Source of the DNA: Sebastes aleutianus
Taxonomy: Eukaryota > Chordata > Actinopteri > Perciformes > Sebastidae
Reading direction: 5' to 3'
Length of the DNA stretch: 64,000 nucleotides
NCBI GenBank assembly: GCA_916700875.1
Contig: CAKAKS010000060.1
Span: 5,454,334-5,518,333 of the forward strand
Shown piece after piece: positions 47,255 to 60,928 of the stretch. The position numbers and the translations under genes were made by a program. The notes below the pieces were generated by a model that saw only the letters and a program-made list of their open reading frames with translations, did no database searches and had not been told where the DNA came from. Every line of letters starts with the position of its first letter. The first letter of the stretch is position 1.

Positions 47255-47544
47255 TTGTCATGGAAGCAACAAAATATTAGAAAATCAGTGAAACAACACT
47301 TGAAAGTGTACTGAGCACCGTACAGACGTAGTACAGTATGTTGTAGTGTTGTAGTTTTCTTGCACGCTAAATGATAAAACATCCACTGTAAACCTTGTAC
47401 AACCTGCTGTAGCAATACTGTACTTAGTTATGTTCATGCCAATAAAGCAAATTTGAATTTGAAAAAAGAGAGAGAGAGAGAGACCTATGGTTGTGAAATG
47501 AGGCGAGGCAAAGCTCAGAAGCTTCCCACTGGACAATATACAGT

Positions 47545-47586
<42 letters not shown>

Positions 47587-48580
47587 TCCCTTAGCTCACT
47601 CACCCATGCTCGCTCGCCTTCCCATGCAAAGAGCAGATTCTGTCATGAGCGTTCCAGAGGCTCCCATCCCCCATCGCTTTCCCCCCAAGGGAGAGAGGGA
47701 GAGAAAGTGTAAGAGTGGATGCTGTCTTGACTCCATAAAGCAGAACGCACGCCAAATGAATACATCATCATGCTAATTAAAGTAACAATGTGTTTTGGTT
47801 ATGGAGGGCTGGCACGTTGTCAAGTAGTTTGGCTCAGCTGGACAGGGAATCTGGTTAGAACACAATTGCCATCATTAAAATGAAATATAATACATTAAAT
47901 AATATATTTACAAGCTCATAAGCTATGCCATTGTGGGACTGAAGTGCTCTTCTATCCATCTACCTTTTTTAACCTACTGTATCCTGTACTTGTATGTGCC
48001 ATTTTATCTCTTCATTTGGCTTTTCTGCTTCATACTGTACCGCCACAGTTGGCTGACAGTGTGGGAATATAGGCTAACTATGCTACGGGACGCTTATAGG
48101 ATGAGGCTGGTGTTTGTTTTTCTTGTATATTGGTCTTGTTCCCATCAAATCCCATGAATAGCATTCATTTGAAGTTGTGTTTCTGGCCAACTGACAAGTG
48201 CAAGTCTAACATCCACTCTCCATCTAGCTCTGTTTTTGTCCTGACCAACTACTGAGAAATAGTATATTGTTTTCTTTAGCTTGCTAAATGCTCTGCTGTG
48301 TTCACTAGCTAGTTGCTAACTTGCACAGTGTGCCATTTGGTGCTGGGCTAGCTGCCAGACGCAAGGTGGTTGAGAGCGGCGAGACTGAAGTTAAGCAGTT
48401 AAAGTTGCGGGCCGTAAAACCAAAACAATGAGCTGAAAGACGTTTGAATGCTGCACATATAGCAGAGTGGAACTGTGTGGGGGTGATAATTCTCTGAGTT
48501 TGACTTTACAAACAACCCCTTACACATGACATATAACCATCTGACCGACTGTTCATGTAAAAATATAGATTTATATAGCT
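47255..48580 (+). other. rims2 intron 1, segment with microsatellites
   Basis: Contains the GA and CT runs noted above and otherwise unrecognised AT-rich sequence without exon-like ORFs. Confidence 0.5.
47548..47583. repeat. (CT)18 microsatellite
   Basis: An uninterrupted run of 36 bp, about 65 bp after a (GA)n run at 47467-47482. The two runs are complementary and could pair. Confidence 0.9.
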
Positions 48581-49519
48581 TTAAAGGTGCATTGTGTGTA
48601 GGATCTGGCGGCATCTAGCTGTGAGGTTGCAGATTGCAACCAACTGAAACTTCTCCCTTGTGCCAAGTGTGTAGGAGAACTATGGTGGCTGACACGAAAA
48701 CGTGAATGTCCCTCTCTAGAGTCGGTGTTTGGTTTGTCCGTTCTGGGCTACTGTAGAAACATGGCGGCCGGCTCCGTGAAGAGGACCCGCTCTGTATGTA
48801 GATATAAGCTGCTCATTCTAAGGCAATGAGAACACGATTCTTATTTATATTATACACTTGTTATATATACACCTGTTATATGCCCATTCTTATTATTACA
48901 AGGACCTTGAAGGAGGTTATGTTTTCACCGGCGTTGGTTTGTTGGTTTGTTTGTTTGTCTGCCTGTTAGCAGGATTACTCCAAAAGTTTGTGATGGATTT
49001 GAATGAATTTTTTGGAGGGGTGGAGTTTGGCACAATGAACAATCCATTCGATTTCGGTGGCGATCCGGATCATGATTCGGATTCAGGAATTCTTTTAAGG
49101 ATTCCGATCAGACTGAGAATTAAGACCACAGGGTATGACCCCGCCTCCTTCCTTCTGAGAGCAGAGAGATACGTGTGTGGATGTGTGGCGAAACTTCGAG
49201 GTGCGGTGGCAGCTGCTGGCTGTCCGCGCATTGAGAAAGAAAAAAGCGGTAGATGACAGGACGAGAGATGACGTAGTGTAATATTATACAGACATAACAA
49301 GGCTGCTGAATGAGAGAGACATCCGCCGATATGTTACACGGAAACACACCGTGTTAATAACAAGCCGACCACCTCACGGTACCGCCAGCTGTGAGCTGTG
49401 ATCTGTTTTTAAAGTCACGCGTTGGCGGAGGTCTGCGCTCTCCGAGTGCCATTCTAGTTAATATTATATTTCATTTCTGCCAATAGATCCTACAAAATGT
49501 TACACACTATTTCTTTAAA
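48581..49519. mobile_element. MITE with a second repeat nested inside
   Basis: The left end ttaaaggtgcattgtgtgta and the inverse of the right end (tacacactatttctttaaaa) pair imperfectly. A different repeat, about 48904-49459, starts aaggaggttatgttttcacc and ends gcggaggtctgcgctctccg; it is a widespread animal repeat type and is inserted into the MITE. Confidence 0.7.
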
Positions 49520-49869
49520 AAGGCTAATATCACTCAAACAGGAGGATTTGTTTCCTCAGAGGATTGGTGCACTATAGAGAATATTTATGGCAGTAGTGTA
49601 GCACACGTGTGATTGACTCAGAATAAACGACTGCTGCTTATGTTCAGGATGTTAAAGGAGCATCACCAAGTACAATGGTGTGGCTCACTGATGTGTTTTT
49701 AACAGGTATCGTTAGCATTAGCGATAGAGCTTTGCTGCACATAAGAGGCTCAGTCAGGCTTTGGCCACTCAGGATCAATTCATTGCTTGTTTTGGTTGTT
49801 TCATGGGATTATTAGTTGATAATAAAAGTTCTAATTATATTCTGATGAGTCCCTTACGCATTTTAGGTC

Positions 49870-50045
49870 AGTGCGAGAAAGGAAAGGAGAGGACACTTAA
49901 GGAAGACGGAGCAGAAAAGGAGACGAGAGGAAAGTGTATAGGACAGTTTGGCATAGGAGAGAGGAGAGGAAATGAGAAGGGCCGAGGGTAGAAGAGAGGA
50001 CAGGAAAGGAGAAGAGGACATCAGAGAGAAAACGAGAGGAGAGAC
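49870..50045 (+). repeat. Purine-rich tract
   Basis: About 175 bp, mostly G and A on the plus strand, in irregular gagga/gaaag motifs with scattered pyrimidines. It is not a simple microsatellite. Confidence 0.7.
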
Positions 50046-50536
50046 ATTGACGTCCGAGATGCTATCAGGTCTCGTTGCTGATATGACAGCCTCAGTCCCC
50101 ATTGACAGAGCAATCAGCCTGCCATCTCCCATAGCCCTGCTGTTCTCTTGCGCGGCACAGCACAGCATCGGGCTCTATTGTCTCTCAGGGCTTTGTTCTA
50201 AATAACATCTGCATTCGTCAGCATACGTTTTATTCTCTTCTGGGCTCTTATCCCTCAAGCAAAGTTTGAAGGGATTTTCCTGCCCCTGGCTGCGCAATTT
50301 GAAATGCCCTTGGCAAAACATGACAGTAGGAAAATATTTTAGAACGAGAAGTAGCTTGTGTTAACTAGTACAAGGGATGTTATATATTTTTTAGTAATGC
50401 ATAACAAAGTGTACACTGTACTGTTTCACTGTATGTGTTAAATAATTAGTCAACAGTGCCTCAAGCTGCTGTAACTTTTTGATAATGAACTATATTTAAG
50501 CAGCTAATGTTGGATTGGTAACATCATAATCTTATA

Positions 50537-50871
50537 TTAAAGAGGACCTATTATGCTTTTGTGCTTTCCCCTTTCCTTTAGTGTGTTATATAGTTTTGTG
50601 TGCATGTAAAAGGTCTGCAAAGTTACAAAGCCCAAAGTCCACTCCAAAGGGAGTTACTCTCCCCCACAGAAACACTGCTCCTGAACTACCTGAAACGCTA
50701 GCTAGGGGTTAGCTCAAACACAGCGTTTCAGACAGAGGGTGAAAAAAATAGGTGCTGCAGCACAGCCGGCGCAGCGTTTTTTGAACAGTAAAGCATGTAA
50801 ACATGTTCTAGTAGAAACCCGAAATACAATTAAGTAATTATCTGAAAATAAACCTAATAGGTCGTCTTTAA
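50537..50871. mobile_element. MITE family D, copy 4 (short)
   Basis: Begins ttaaagaggacctattatgc and ends aacctaataggtcgtcttta. It shares cagcgtttcagacagagggt and gtaaacatgttctagtagaa with the other family D copies but lacks most of the middle. Confidence 0.75.
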
Positions 50872-53217
50872 GATCGCCAGTTCAAGTCCCCAGCTAGAGA
50901 AAGCATTGTTTGCAGCTTGCATGTGAAAACTCAATATACTAATTTCCCCGGATGAATGAATGTTTAAAAAAAAGTATATGATTACAGTATTAGCAGACTA
51001 GTGATCGTGGACTGAGTCAGAACAGAACCCAACCACAGCTCCAGTACTACAACATCTGGCCTGTTGTTATATAATCCTCTCAGCATGCTGTGCAAGAATA
51101 GCCTGAATGACAGCAACACAATGTGATAGAAATGCCGATAGAGCTGAATGGTAGTTTTAGGAAAGGGAAAACTGAAAAAAAAGAGATGAAAATGCAAAAG
51201 GTCTAGCCTCAGCCAACGAGAGCGAAGAGAGGAGAAACGTGAAGGCAAAAGGGGGCCACTTTATCACTTTTATTGCCCATCCCCCGTCCCCCTCCACCCT
51301 GAGTAGAGTCAATGTAGAGGAAGATATACAGCATCTGACCCTCTGAGGGAAGCCCAGTGCTTCTGAGGAACATATGTGCCTGCAATAGAGTAGCTGGCAG
51401 CATTGATGTTCAATGTATCTCTCAGAATCCTGGGTTAGTGTGATGATACAGTTTCTGCATGACACACTAATGGGCTTTACACTACGCACACTAATTGAGG
51501 AAGCGAAACAGTTTTTTGTTTTTTTTCAGACTGCAAAGGGAAAGCTGTGGGACAGACAGGTGCTGTGTCAGTGTAGATAGGATAGCTAGCTAGTGAGGTG
51601 TGGTGCCTTCTCTCTCTCCTCTGTGACATTCCCTCAGGGTTTGTTTTATGATTGTTGAACCCTGAAAGGTCAGAGAGAGAAAGACATCTCTCCACTCAGA
51701 GGTCTCGAACCACGTGGCCCAAATTATCCTCTTACTCTGTGGCTGATGTGTGAATCAGCTAAATCAGTCACAAGCCCGTGACCGGGGGTTTGTCAACGCC
51801 GCTGTACAACAGTAAAGTCTAGTTGTTTTTGTATGTGTCTGTGTATCCGTTTGTAGTTGTGCATGCATCCAAAGAATATTTACTATAAGTCTGTGTACAC
51901 GTACTGTGAGCAAGCAAGCGAGTGGGAGAGAGAGATAGTGCGAGACGGTTACGAGGCTGCTGAATGGCCGGTTACTAAAGGTGAAACGTGGCACCAGGTC
52001 ATCTCAAGCTGACTGCTCTCAAAGAGTGAGAACCCTCATGCTGTTAGTTGAACTATTAATAGTGGAGACATTCAGCTTTCTGCAGTGGCCGGCAAGCAGC
52101 CAGGCATCTAAACAGGCAGCAAGGCCTGCGGTCATTTAGGCGTCCAGGAAAGCCAGGCAGGCAGCAAGGCGAAGAAGCTTACAGGACAAACTCCAACCAC
52201 CAGGAAGACAGAAGAGTAGTTAATCAACAGAGCTATTGAAAGAACAAGGAAATTGATAAATGCGTTCTTAATTTTTTGGTGCTTTAGTAAAGAAATTATT
52301 TAATGTTAATCGTTGTTTTGATAAAGACAGAACTGTTTAATAAAGCCAGACTTGATCCGATAAAAATGGCTAACATTCATCATAGCTCTGTTTGCCATTT
52401 ATCATTACAGTCATATCTCGTGTTGTAAAGTGACTAAGTGTTGTTTTGCGTGCTCACTTATTGGCTTGTTGTTCAATTTCAACAGCGACATTGTAGCAGC
52501 TAGTAATGAGAGAAGAACAAGCAAATGTATCCTACACGAAACACTTTGCAGAACTGTTGTTACTTGTTGGTCCACTTATGAATAATTTGTTATAATTCGT
52601 CAAGACTAAGCAGGCTAGTGGCATCATGGTAGTTTGTGAGGTAACAAAGACAGTCAGGCTTCAAGATTCGCTGCATAACTAGATTTAAAAAAAGCTTGCT
52701 GTGGATTGCCTCCACACAGCTCTCAACATGGCGACAACTGAGCCAGTGGCTAGCAGCTAACGGTGCAAATGACGGCAACAGTGCCGACATAGCTAACAGT
52801 GGAGGGAACTGGAGGGTGGGTGCTACACTTCCGCGATGACGTTATCAGCGATAACCGCCGTATGAGAGCAGTGCAGAGTGGCAGCGGATTAGCTAGCCAG
52901 TGAGGCACAACAGAGAGAGAGACTCACGTGCACTAATATTCATGCGCGGCTAGACCGGCTATGTGAACAAAGCACAGAGAAGCTCTGATTACAACACACA
53001 CACAGAGGGAGAGTGACTTCATTCTCTGCTCAGGTAGACATTACTCATCTATATCTGTATTAGGTAACAGTTGTTTGGTGCTATATTAATGCTCTGAATT
53101 TTGAATTTGAATTTTTTTTTTTTTTTTTTTTGATCAAATTAAATGACTAATTTTTTGGGAAATGGGACGAATTAATAGTTTTGATTTTTAGAATAATAGA
53201 ATAATGACTTATGTTTT

Positions 53218-53370
53218 TAACTTTAGACAGAACTGGGCTAACTTTTTGTCCCTGCTTCCAGTCTTTATGCTAAGTTAATCGCCTGCTCTATCTTTACATG
53301 TTGCATACAGACAGTAGAGGCCTGAGTGGTATCTATCTTCTTACCTAACTCTCAGTCCAAAATGTTGAAC
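53218..53370. repeat. Fragment of MITE family B, right part
   Basis: Includes agacagaactgggctaactt, gtctttatgctaagttaatc and the terminal ccaaaatgttgaactattc, which parallel the right half of 17031-18233. The left half is missing. Confidence 0.6.
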
Positions 53371-54559
53371 TATTCTTTTTAGTTTTAGTTTTTTCCAAAA
53401 CTCAAGCTATTAATCTATCCCTCCATCTATTTTCTGCCCATTGTCTGAGTTCAGATCATGGCTGTTGTATGCAAAGCAAAGATGCCCAGTTCCTCTTCCT
53501 CTTAGCTCCTCATTTAGTTCCCCCTGGTGGATTCCAAGGCGTCTGCAAAGTCTGTCAGTTAAGTCATATTTTCATCAAGTCCAAACCCTCTCAAATGCAT
53601 GAAACTAGCGTCTAAGGCCAAGCAGCCAAACAGCAGTATTTTTCAGCTTTAAAGGTCTTATTGATAACATTTTTATATAGTTGAATATTTTTAGAAAAAA
53701 TAATATATCCACAGATCTTTTAAAAAGGTGCCGAATGAAAGTATAACTTTTCCTGAAAAAAAATGACTATGATTGTGAAATAATTGACGGGTCCAAAATG
53801 AATGTTTTGTTTATCTCTGTTTTGTATAGCAGACGTTTGGTTCCCCCTTCTAGCAAAGGCTTGGGAGCCAATAGTAAAGCGATGTTGGTATTACGTGGTG
53901 CCTCTGGGTCGTCAGTTAGTGTGGAAAAAACGGATAAATTGCTGAGATTGACGGCAAGTGCCTGGCAATGACTCGTTGTGAAGTGAATGCAATGGAACGG
54001 GGGAAGAGAGTGTAAAACCTAGTGGCTGAATGTTATCAATGTTATCAATTGCACATTTAAGCTAGGTCCACATCTAGCAGGCCTCACAGCAAGCTAACGG
54101 CTAACACTGTAGCAGCAGCTAAACTAACACTCTGAGATGTTAGCACATCAAATGAATGTTGCTGTTACTAACGAAGGAGTTCTTAAAGTTTTTTTTAGAC
54201 CAGGCAGGACACAACTAGAGTAATGTTAGACTCGCCCCCAGAAAGCAAACTCATACATTTCATATGGGCCACCTTATTAAGTCCTATTTTTGGTAAACTA
54301 AGACCCAAAACAAGCTCGTATTCATGTTCTTAAAAAGAGACACAACACAGCACGGACACTTGTTCAGATTTTCGTCCTAGATTCTGACCCTGTAGTGAAA
54401 CTAAATAGAAAAGTCTACTGGATATAAAAGTGTTGAGTTTGGTTACTACTTTAAATCATGGCGTATGTAGGTGTAACAACTGCTACTAACCCAAATGAAT
54501 GTTAAAATGAAAAGAATGAAATGACAGCAAGCAATAAAATGGCTTGTTAATAGTCCTCA

Positions 54560-54582
54560 CCCCCCCCCCCCCCCCCCCCCCC
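54560..54582. repeat. Poly-C run
   Basis: 23 consecutive C in rims2 intron 1. Long C homopolymers are prone to length error in assembly, so the count may be wrong. Confidence 0.85.
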
Positions 54583-57032
54583 AGATGCTTTGCTCTGTGT
54601 GTGAGCTGGCATATTTACTAGCAGTAGTTTACACAGGGCGCTCTAATCTTCCCTTCTCTGTGTGTGTGTGTGTGCGTGTGCGTGTGTCTGTCCATGTTCT
54701 GCTCATTCAAGACTCAGCTGGTCGGAGCAGGTGCAAGCTGGTGACTCAAACACATGGATGCTGCCTAGCCGGTCCTTCTAATGCGCCTTTGTGTGGCCCA
54801 AAAAAAGAAACCTCAAATCATCCAGCACTTTCTATAAACAAATGCAGCCCTCCCTGTACAGTATCCGCGCACACAGACCTACTACATCTCTCAATGAAAC
54901 ACCCACACACTCACACACATTAGCTCCGTAGAGAGGCAAGCAGACAGTAGAATTTATTATGTAATGATTGGTGCAGTGGTGGAAAACTTTACATTTGCTT
55001 ATGCAATCCCTCCTCACATCAGTGTTTTTTTAAATATATACTTTAATCATATGATTTATTTTTGATGTTGCTGTGCTTTTTTTTTTTTTTTTTTTTTACA
55101 ATTTATTTCCTGTTTGCCCTGCACATCATTTATATTACAACTTTTATTGCTCTCTTGTGCCATCATAATTCCCCTCCTATCGCTCTGAATTGGTTATTGT
55201 TCTTAAAGGTCCGACTGGGTTCAGGGGGTTATACGTTTAGCAGTGCTTTACATGTACAGTGGATGTTGCTGGAGGTAGATTACAGAAGCAGCCGACTGAC
55301 ATAAATAAGGGAGGATAAAGAGCAGCCGTTATCATAACGTCACTAATGCAGCCGCGGCCCTTATGTAAGCCCACTGTTTGAACGCTACACACAGGCACTG
55401 CCATGTAACCTACACTAGGACACACTGTACAGCATATAGACCACTGCTCCTGCCGCCTCGGGCCGAAGGTGGCTTTGTGGGCGCTTTAAATGCATTATTC
55501 CACAGATTCAGTATCTGTATGTGTGCACGTGTTAGCGTGTTCACGGTTGCTCGGTTTGTGTAGTCTTCCGTGTGCTACAGTATCCGTGGAAGTGACGGTG
55601 TAGAGGCCTGTTTTTTTTGTCATCCCCGTCACCTGACACTGATCGGGAGAGAGAGACACACACACAGAGAGCCGATGTTGTGATCCCGGGATCGTGCTCC
55701 TCGACTGAAGTCTGATGGAGGATCTCCCGCTAATCCCTTAATATCACTCGTCCCACTGAGATACTGCCACCATCGCCATGGTGATGATGAGATGGCCTGG
55801 ATGTGTAGTAGTGGAACGAGGAGGGAGGGAGGGGGGTGGGGTGTTGCTCCACACAATCCATAGAAATCCTCCTTTTGTGAAACATAAACACAATCATTTG
55901 AAGTAGTATCTCAAGGCAGGAAATGCAGGCATTTAAAGTCACCAGGCATCGGGCCATGAGGAAGAGGAAGAGGAGGAAGAGGAGGAGGGGGGGTTAGCTG
56001 TGTTTGCTGTAGACGGTGAGATGTAGAAGCTGGTCGCCTTATCCTCCAGTGGGCGGCTGCTTGGATGCTTGGTTGGCTGGTTGGCTTTAAATCTGTGCGG
56101 AGAGGCGGCTAATGCAAGGGAATCCTTTTGATTTGGGATTTTACAGCAGTCAAAGTCAAACAGATCCTTCTGCCATCGGAGTCGGACAGATGTTGAGGGA
56201 CAGCGAGTTCAAGTTAATTGTACAGTATTGTGGTCACATCTGTTTATTTGTCTGGAACGTGACAATCCTTAACTCGGGATGCAGCTCAGCACTGTGTGTC
56301 AAGTTGTTCTAGTCATAAATCAGAAACAAACATTCATTAATGAACTTAGAACATGAAGATATAAGTCTGTGATGGTCATCCTCATGCTCTATTATCTCTT
56401 ATAAGTTGTTGCAGCAATTTTTGGGTTGATACCATTTTGTTACACAGATTTGGTGCTAAATTTAAACATTCTCTATTACTCGAGAATTGATAAAAAATGA
56501 TCAATGATCCCTCCAAAATACCACATTAAGGCACCAAGACTTTGAGGAACACCATTGAAAAAGCCATGCTGTGATTTGATTTCAAAAACTTTTGACATTT
56601 TGAGATTTCTGAAAGAATTGTATTTTTCGGCGATTGGATGGCGAGCACTTCTGTTGTGTAAACTGCTCAGAAACCCCCTTATTGTCAATCTAGCTAGGGA
56701 AGCCATCCATCCTCTGAATGCTCTAGGTCTCTAGTTTGTGGTTGTAATGTTTCATGAGGCTGTGATTATCCTAGAGGTCACCACAGGTCATTTTATACAG
56801 TGAGGTCAAATAAAAAAAAAAAATGGCCTCACTACAGTAAAATGTCTCCTATGGGGACTAACATCATCACACATGAATACAGTTGGGCTCATTGGATCCA
56901 CAAGAGTCTCAGCTTTACAGTGATACACAATTTATGTAATTCCAAGACTGCTTAGGGACCCCTGTATGTAGAAATATTCAAACACATGATTTTTAGAATA
57001 GACGAAAATAAGATTTATACTGCATGCAAAAA

Positions 57033-57260
57033 ACTGCATGTGATTATGATAAAGTGGGCATGTCTGTAAAGGGGAGACTTGTGGGTACCCATAGAACCCA
57101 TTTTCATTCACATATCTTGAGGTCAGAGGTCAAGGGACCCCTTTGAAAATGGCCGTGACACTTTTTCCTCGCCAAAATTTAGCCCGACTTTGCAGCGTTA
57201 TTTAGCCTCCTTCCTGACAAGCTAACATGACATGGTTGGTACCAGTGGATTCCTTCGGTT
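57033..57260. repeat. Second copy of the internal segment of the 2101-2790 element
   Basis: Collinear with 2440-2660 in the same orientation, sharing gtctgtaaaggggagacttg and gtcaagggacccctttgaaa. The terminal repeats of the complete element are absent here. Confidence 0.85.
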
Positions 57261-59712
57261 TTCTAGTTTCATATCATTTCATATCAGCACTGTCACTCTA
57301 GCTCTAAAACTGAACCTGCTACATCCCATGGGTCTTAGAGGGTTAAAGCCCCTGTGATACGTCTTATGTAGCCTGTGCAGTTCATGATAACTTCACAAGG
57401 TAACGGATACCTCAGTTCCAGGGTGTTACATCATATGGCATCTACAGCAATATTTTAGTGATCGGTGTAACCTGTTTGCAGTGAGGTGATATCAGATTGC
57501 CTTCTCCGCCATGTGTACACTGCACGCAGTTTAGTTAAGCGAGCTAATGGTGACGTGCCGGGACAGGAAGGAGTAGAGCAGGCTGGGCCAACAATAGGCG
57601 AGGTATCTATTACCTCTCTATTGTTAGCCATGGCCGGGCTATTATTATAGCCCAGAGTGAGACACAGACAGCTGACTGCAGTTTCGGTACGGCCCACCTA
57701 CTGCTCACAGCCAGGAGCAACAACATCATGGAGAGGTTTTTGTGTGTGTTTGAGGATTGGGAGTTGAAGGGGAGGTTGAGATAGCAGCAGTCAATCGTGA
57801 TCATCACTAATTCTAATATTTTTTTAGCTGATGCTCTTAGCGAGTTTTTGGGGATTAAACCTGAGATGTTCCAGTTACAAGAAACCAGGAGGAACTAGGC
57901 TGAAACTAGGCTGACTATGAGACTGGAAATAATAAGGAAATAATAGTGAGTCTGGACAGAATTGGTGCTCGAGGAGCGGTTTGATGCTTCGCCGTGTTTA
58001 GTAGAAGGCTCAGAGGAGGACGCGGCGCTGCAATCAGCCGTCTCTGTCTTGGCTACCGGAGCTAGAGATCGGGCTAACGTAGAGAGGGGGCGGTGGTGAC
58101 CTAGCCGTGGCGGGGTTACAGGGCTGAGTCTCTACAGTATTCCCAGTGGTGCTGTTGAGCAGTGTATGGGAGGAGTTGTGACGTGAACACGGGACAATGT
58201 CAGCTGCCAAGAAAGTGCTGATCACAGCCAGAATCAAATGTATCTGTGTCAGGATGAATAAAGTAGGCTGACAGGAGAAGCAACCAAGCATGCACGTACA
58301 AAGACAGACAGACACACACACACACACACCATTACCAGAGCAAACGAGCACATGATGTGCAAGAACACAAACACGGTGTATCACCACCTCTGACTAGATG
58401 TTGCTCATAGTTTCCACCGTACTGTAAACTAGCTGTTTTTAAAATGAACATACATATGTTTCCTGCATGGAAATACACTTGTGAATGTGTGGGCTGCTGG
58501 GTGATTAGCTGACTCTTTGCCACTTGGAAATCTCTCAGGAGGGGAGATATGGAGCAGCTCAATTGAATCCTGGCAGGTAATCTAAGGAAACAGATGGATT
58601 TTAGTTATATTTGGCAGCAGATTAGCCACTTCCCCCGTTGCTCAGAAAATCTGCTGTTGCCAACTCTTGTTTGACAATCTGAATATTAGTCCTTGGTCAG
58701 GAGGTCTGGCTTGCGCGCTGTTAGATTGCCTATTCTGATGAGTGCGCCCCGCGGATTGAATCCTATCTGTGCTTTCTAAGGCCCAGCTGTGGTAGCTGGC
58801 CAACGCCTCCACACCGAGGCGCTTGCCCTCTCGCCGTCCCTCCTGCCCCTGCCTATCGCGCTGTGCCAGCGCCCCGTGCCAGAGGAAGTTATCAGCACTC
58901 TATCCCCTGCCCCTAATCCTCTCTGAGGTGGAGAGAAAGTGTTAAGTAGCACGTCTTCTGGCATTTATTAGAGAGGTAGAATGAACAGGTGTCTCAAGAC
59001 CTAATCATCTGTCTTTTAAATGAGCTGCTATTTTTAGCTCCCTTTTCTTGGAGATTTTCGGGGGGAAAGTACAGTAGAGGTGGTACGACGGGGGATTTCT
59101 GTTTTATATATCCTGCAGGGATAATGCTGACATGGTGCATGTTGATTTCCCTTATGTGGCTGGGTGGAGTACACCAACACATTCTTAAGGGGCTATAGGG
59201 GGGAATATTATTTGGTCGGAGTTTCTGCTAGATTTTACAGTGATTACATTTTTCTTCTATATTCAGTGTTTTTTTCCCCACGTTTTTGGGATATTTCCTT
59301 ACAAATACACACAATATGGGCATTCTTACACATCGTATACACTACATTCTTTGGTTTGATTTGGTTCTGCCATAAACAATCTGCACATTACTCACTTGTC
59401 CAAATGGTCACAAGAAAAAGGAAGAAAACAAAAGTCACAAATTCAATCCCAGAATGGACCTGGACATGTAGAGACAAAAAAAAAAAAAATGAAATGAAAT
59501 ACTGTAACATAAAATAAACTATAAATAGCATATGACACAGACAATGTTGAAGCATGACAGTGACACTAAAGGTTAATATAACTTATTTAAATACTGGCTC
59601 TGGCCTTCCCCAAATTATGCAAACAAACACTGCTGTGCTCCTGCTACATTACACACATTAGGGAAAGTTGTGACATGCAGATTTGATTATAGTAGATATT
59701 ATACAAATAATA
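57261..59712 (+). other. rims2 intron 1, segment before the Tc1-like remnant
   Basis: Non-coding; a short (CA)n run near 58312-58328 is the only simple repeat seen. Confidence 0.5.
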
Positions 59713-60231
59713 TACACCGATCGGTCATAACATTAGGACAGCATGGGCACTCCGACCGGCTACGCAGCCCCATACGAGACCAAACTGCGATGCACTGTGT
59801 GTTCTGACACCTTTCTATCGGAACCAGCATTAACTTTTTCAGCAGTTTGATCTCCAGTAGCTCTTCTATTGGATCGGACAACACGGGCCAGCCTTCGGGC
59901 CTCGGGTCTGACCCTGTCGCCGGTTCACCGGTTTTCCTTCCTTGGACCACTTTGGTAGGTCCTAACCACTGCAGACCGGGAACATCCCACAAGAGCTGCA
60001 GTTCTGGAGATGCTCTGACCCAGTCGTCTAGACAGCATTATTTGGCCCTTGTCAAAGTCGCTCACATCCTTACGCTGCCCATTTTTACGGAATCCAACAC
60101 AAAGTTCAAAGTTCAAAATGTTCACTTGCTGTCTAATATATCCCCCCCACTGCCAGGTGCCATGGTAACGAGATACTCCATGTTATTCACTTCACCTGTC
60201 AGTGGTCTTAATGTTATGGCTGATCAGTGAA
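59713..60231 (-). mobile_element. Deleted Tc1-like transposon with transposase remnant
   Basis: The left end caccgatcggtcataacatt and the inverse of the right end (aatgttatggctgatcagtg) are about 85 percent alike. On the minus strand, 60125-59925 encodes the start of a Tc1-like transposase, with the helix-turn-helix part RRLGQSISRTAALVGCSRSA (paired-like DNA-binding domain). A second piece in another frame (about 59920-59750) contains RMGLRSR, from the end of the DNA-binding region. The catalytic DDE domain is missing entirely, so the copy is non-autonomous. Confidence 0.8.
59925..60125 (-). pseudogene. Tc1-like transposase N-terminal fragment
   Basis: 66 codons, with conserved residues KDVSDFDKGQI and the helix-turn-helix around TAALVGCSRSAVV. 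The frame breaks just after the domain, and the expected catalytic region of about 220 residues is absent. It is a decayed remnant; a standalone DNA-binding product is conceivable but unsupported. Confidence 0.7.
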
Positions 60232-60313
60232 CATAATTTATTTGTATAATACAAATTATTCCATTGCAGGTGACAAAAATTCTTCCTTTTAATGTGTCAT
60301 CATACTGTATGCA

Positions 60314-60890
60314 CCAGTGGGCAGCCAATGCTGAAGTGCCTTAAACTTGCATTCTTTCTAACAGCCAGCAGGGGGCGACTCCTCTGGTTGCAAAAAGAAG
60401 TCTGATTGTATAGAAGTCTATGAGAAAATGAGCCTACTTCTCACTTGATTTATTACCTCAGTAAACATTGTAAACATGAGTTTATGGTCTCAATCGCTAG
60501 TTTCAAGTCTTCTTCAATACAGCATGATGTTCATTTAGTAAATTATGGTCCCATTTAGAGTCAAATAGGCCATAAAGCAGGGTATGCTTTAAGGCGTGGC
60601 TACCTTGTGATTGACAGGTCGCTACCACGGTGTTGTCCGGTCTTGGAGTTGTCCGTGTTTTCGTCTTACAACTTTAACCCTTTCACTGTGTGTTTTCAGT
60701 TCATGGAAGCTAATTGTTACATTTTTGGTCGCCTAAAAATGTCTTATTCGGTGTTCAGTTGTACTTATAGCTCCACTCTCTCGTGTCACTTCTGGTTGCA
60801 AAAAACCAAGATGGCGATGGCCAAAATGCCGAACTCTGGGCTTCAAAAACATAGTCCACGAACCAATGGGTGACGTCACAGTGACGTTCT
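60314..60890 (+). repeat. Dispersed repeat C, copy 2
   Basis: High similarity to 17517-18110 in the same orientation over nearly 580 bp, with scattered substitutions and small indels. Near the left end about 22 bases of copy 1 are absent. Confidence 0.85.
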
Positions 60891-60928
60891 TAGTGCACTA
60901 ACACTCTACTATACAGCACCAACATCAA

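Larger units (their letters stand above)
50872..57032 (+). other. rims2 intron 1, central part
   Basis: Six kilobases without a recognised exon. It contains a family B fragment (53218-53370), T runs (53112-53131, 55078-55097), poly-C (54560-54582), a TG-rich run near 54658-54690 and a GAGGAA run near 55958-55990. Confidence 0.55.
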
